NCBI GenBank assembly: GCA_002385805.1
Contig: DGEF01000082.1
Span: 2,859-9,665, forward strand
Direction: 5' to 3'
Source: Peptococcaceae bacterium UBA3933
Lineage (GTDB): Bacteria; Bacillota; Peptococcia; Peptococcales; BICA1-8
DNA: 6,807 nucleotides
Each line of letters starts with the position of its first letter. Positions within the stretch are counted from its first letter, which is position 1. Both the position numbers and the translations under genes were made by a program. The notes below the pieces were generated by a model. The model had not been told where the DNA came from. It did no database searches and worked only from the letters and a program-made list of their open reading frames with translations. Of the stretch, positions 5,882-6,807 are shown piece by piece.

Positions 5882-6412
5882 TTAATTCTGGATTCCGGCC
5901 ACATTGGGGCCAAAAGGTTGTGTAAAACCCTCTTCATTCCCGATTAATATCCATTTAACGGCTAATTTTGCACTTTCACCGATTATGTTATGGCAATTTT
6001 TCCTACGTTCCTTGCTCTGCCAATCATAAGGTTCTACTATTTTTCCGCAATTAACATCTCCAAATTGTTCTTTAAATTCCCGGGGCAAATTATTAAACAG
6101 TCTATAAACCCCCCGTTCACCATCCAGTTCTAAGATCCTTTCTTTGGGATTTTCTTTAGCAAGAGGGTTTTTTCTTCCATGAATACAGCTAACAGCCAGA
6201 ACGGCCCCTGATAAGGCACCACAGAGATTCCCTGATAAGCCTATGCCCCCTCCGAAACCTGTGGCTAAAGCCACAATATCCTTAGGAAAATCTTTTATTA
6301 ATCCCACATCAATAATTGCTTGTAGAACACACTCTGCGCAATTTAAACCTTCTTTAAAATAGTTCATTGCTATTCTTTTAGCCTCATCAGCCAAAAATTC
6401 TTTATCTACCAT
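5882..6412 (-). CDS. C_GCAxxG_C_C family putative redox-active protein
   Basis: The protein has 176 residues from the preferred start and is cytoplasmic. The family is defined by spaced cysteines and a glycine-rich core, all visible here: NCAEC (C25, C28), the run GFGGGIG then LCGALSG (C64), SC (C76), and later NC (C122) and NC (C140). Its biochemical role is unproven; the conserved cysteines suggest metal binding or disulfide redox chemistry. It lies 22 bases downstream of the cupin gene, so the two are probably cotranscribed. The open frame extends to a TTG at 6427, and an ATG lies at 6421, but GGAG at 6422-6425 is correctly placed (9 bases) only for the ATG at 6412. The longer form would add MEMKY. 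Confidence 0.88.
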   Translation of the reverse strand: MVDKEFLADEAKRIAMNYFKEGLNCAECVLQAIIDVGLIKDFPKDIVALATGFGGGIGLSGNLCGALSGAVLAVSCIHGRKNPLAKENPKERILELDGERGVYRLFNNLPREFKEQFGDVNCGKIVEPYDWQSKERRKNCHNIIGESAKLAVKWILIGNEEGFTQPFGPNVAGIQN

Positions 6413-6421
6413 ATATTTCAT

Positions 6422-6425
6422 CTCC
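6422..6425 (-). promoter_or_regulatory. Ribosome binding site that sets the 6412 start
   Basis: GGAG on the minus strand directly abuts the ATG at 6421 and overlaps the coding sequence of the TTG start at 6427. It is 9 bases from the ATG at 6412, which is therefore preferred. Confidence 0.6.
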
Positions 6426-6434
6426 AAAAAGTTA

Positions 6435-6788
6435 CTAACTGTAGAGAATCAAAGCAATAAATTCTAAATCAGTATCACCTATATTTTCAATAGAATGACT
6501 TTCCCCATCTCCGGTATAAGTTACATCACCGGCTTTTACCGTTATCATATTTCCGTTATCATTATAAGCCCCTTCTCCTTTAAGTATAAAATAAATCTCG
6601 AAATCACCTTCATGTTTATGTAATCCTATTGATGTTCCTGGTTTTAGGGTGTTTTTGGCGAAAAGTCTGCCCTTTCCGTTAAATTCATTTTTCTCCGGGT
6701 CTAAAAGATGAAGCATTTCTACTTGACCTTTACCGCCTCTGAAATTTTCTGCTAATACTTTTTTTAATTCATCAGCCCTTTTAATCAT
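6435..6788 (-). CDS. Small single-domain cupin protein
   Basis: The protein has 117 residues from the preferred ATG. One conserved beta-barrel domain shows both cupin motifs. Motif 1 fits G-x5-HxH-x4-E-x6-G exactly, with H57, H59 and E64. Motif 2 fits G-x5-(P)-x-G-x2-H-x3-N with H98, except that glycine replaces the usual proline. The three His and one Glu should bind one divalent metal. The substrate cannot be told, since small cupins range from enzymes to sugar or ligand sensors. It is the first gene in the window of a minus-strand unit that continues into the C_GCAxxG_C_C gene. A GTG at 6797 would extend it by three residues but overlaps the ribosome binding site, so ATG at 6788 is chosen. 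Its promoter lies beyond the window edge. Confidence 0.88.
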   Translation of the reverse strand: MIKRADELKKVLAENFRGGKGQVEMLHLLDPEKNEFNGKGRLFAKNTLKPGTSIGLHKHEGDFEIYFILKGEGAYNDNGNMITVKAGDVTYTGDGESHSIENIGDTDLEFIALILYS

Positions 6789-6794
6789 TTTTTT

Positions 6795-6800
6795 CACCTC
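6795..6800 (-). promoter_or_regulatory. Ribosome binding site of the cupin gene
   Basis: GAGGTG on the minus strand lies 6 bases before the ATG at 6788. The in-frame GTG at 6797 is part of this site, which argues against its use as the start. Confidence 0.75.
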
Positions 6801-6807
6801 TTTTTTA

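Overview
The window is AT-rich and reads as a piece of chromosome from an anaerobic, respiring member of the Bacillota (Clostridia, Peptococcaceae-like). The evidence is low-GC codon use, strong Shine-Dalgarno sites, a tRNA gene that encodes its own CCA, intrinsic terminators with U tracts, a rubrerythrin, a C_GCAxxG_C_C protein, and a lipid-anchored multiheme cytochrome c. The genus is an inference and cannot be fixed from the sequence. No mobile element, CRISPR array or rRNA was seen.

Layout. Positions 1-95 hold the 3' part of tRNA-Lys(CTT) and its terminator. Positions 96-460 are a spacer with short, possibly decayed reading frames. On the plus strand, 461-1621 encodes a DUF362 protein with a C-terminal pair of [4Fe-4S] clusters. 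It ends at a strong terminator (about 1674-1728) that lies between convergent transcription units. All later genes are on the minus strand.

A three-gene operon, read from 4811 down to 1851, encodes a pentaheme cytochrome c lipoprotein, a Tat-exported ferredoxin-like protein with four [4Fe-4S] clusters, and an NrfD/PsrC-type integral membrane subunit. A good sigma-A promoter with an AT-rich dyad over its -35 box precedes it. Together they look like a membrane complex linking the menaquinone pool to a cytochrome on the outer face of the membrane. No molybdopterin subunit and no recognisable NrfA accompany them, so the terminal acceptor is unknown.

Farther right is a monocistronic rubrerythrin (5585-4995) with its own terminator. 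A two-gene unit follows, with a small cupin (6788-6435) upstream of a C_GCAxxG_C_C putative redox protein (6412-5882), again with its own terminator. The rubrerythrin points to peroxide defence and the other two to thiol or metal redox work, but a shared role is only inferred from adjacency.

For two genes (the cupin and the C_GCAxxG_C_C protein) the ribosome binding site favours a start slightly inside the longest open frame. The cytochrome uses GTG.
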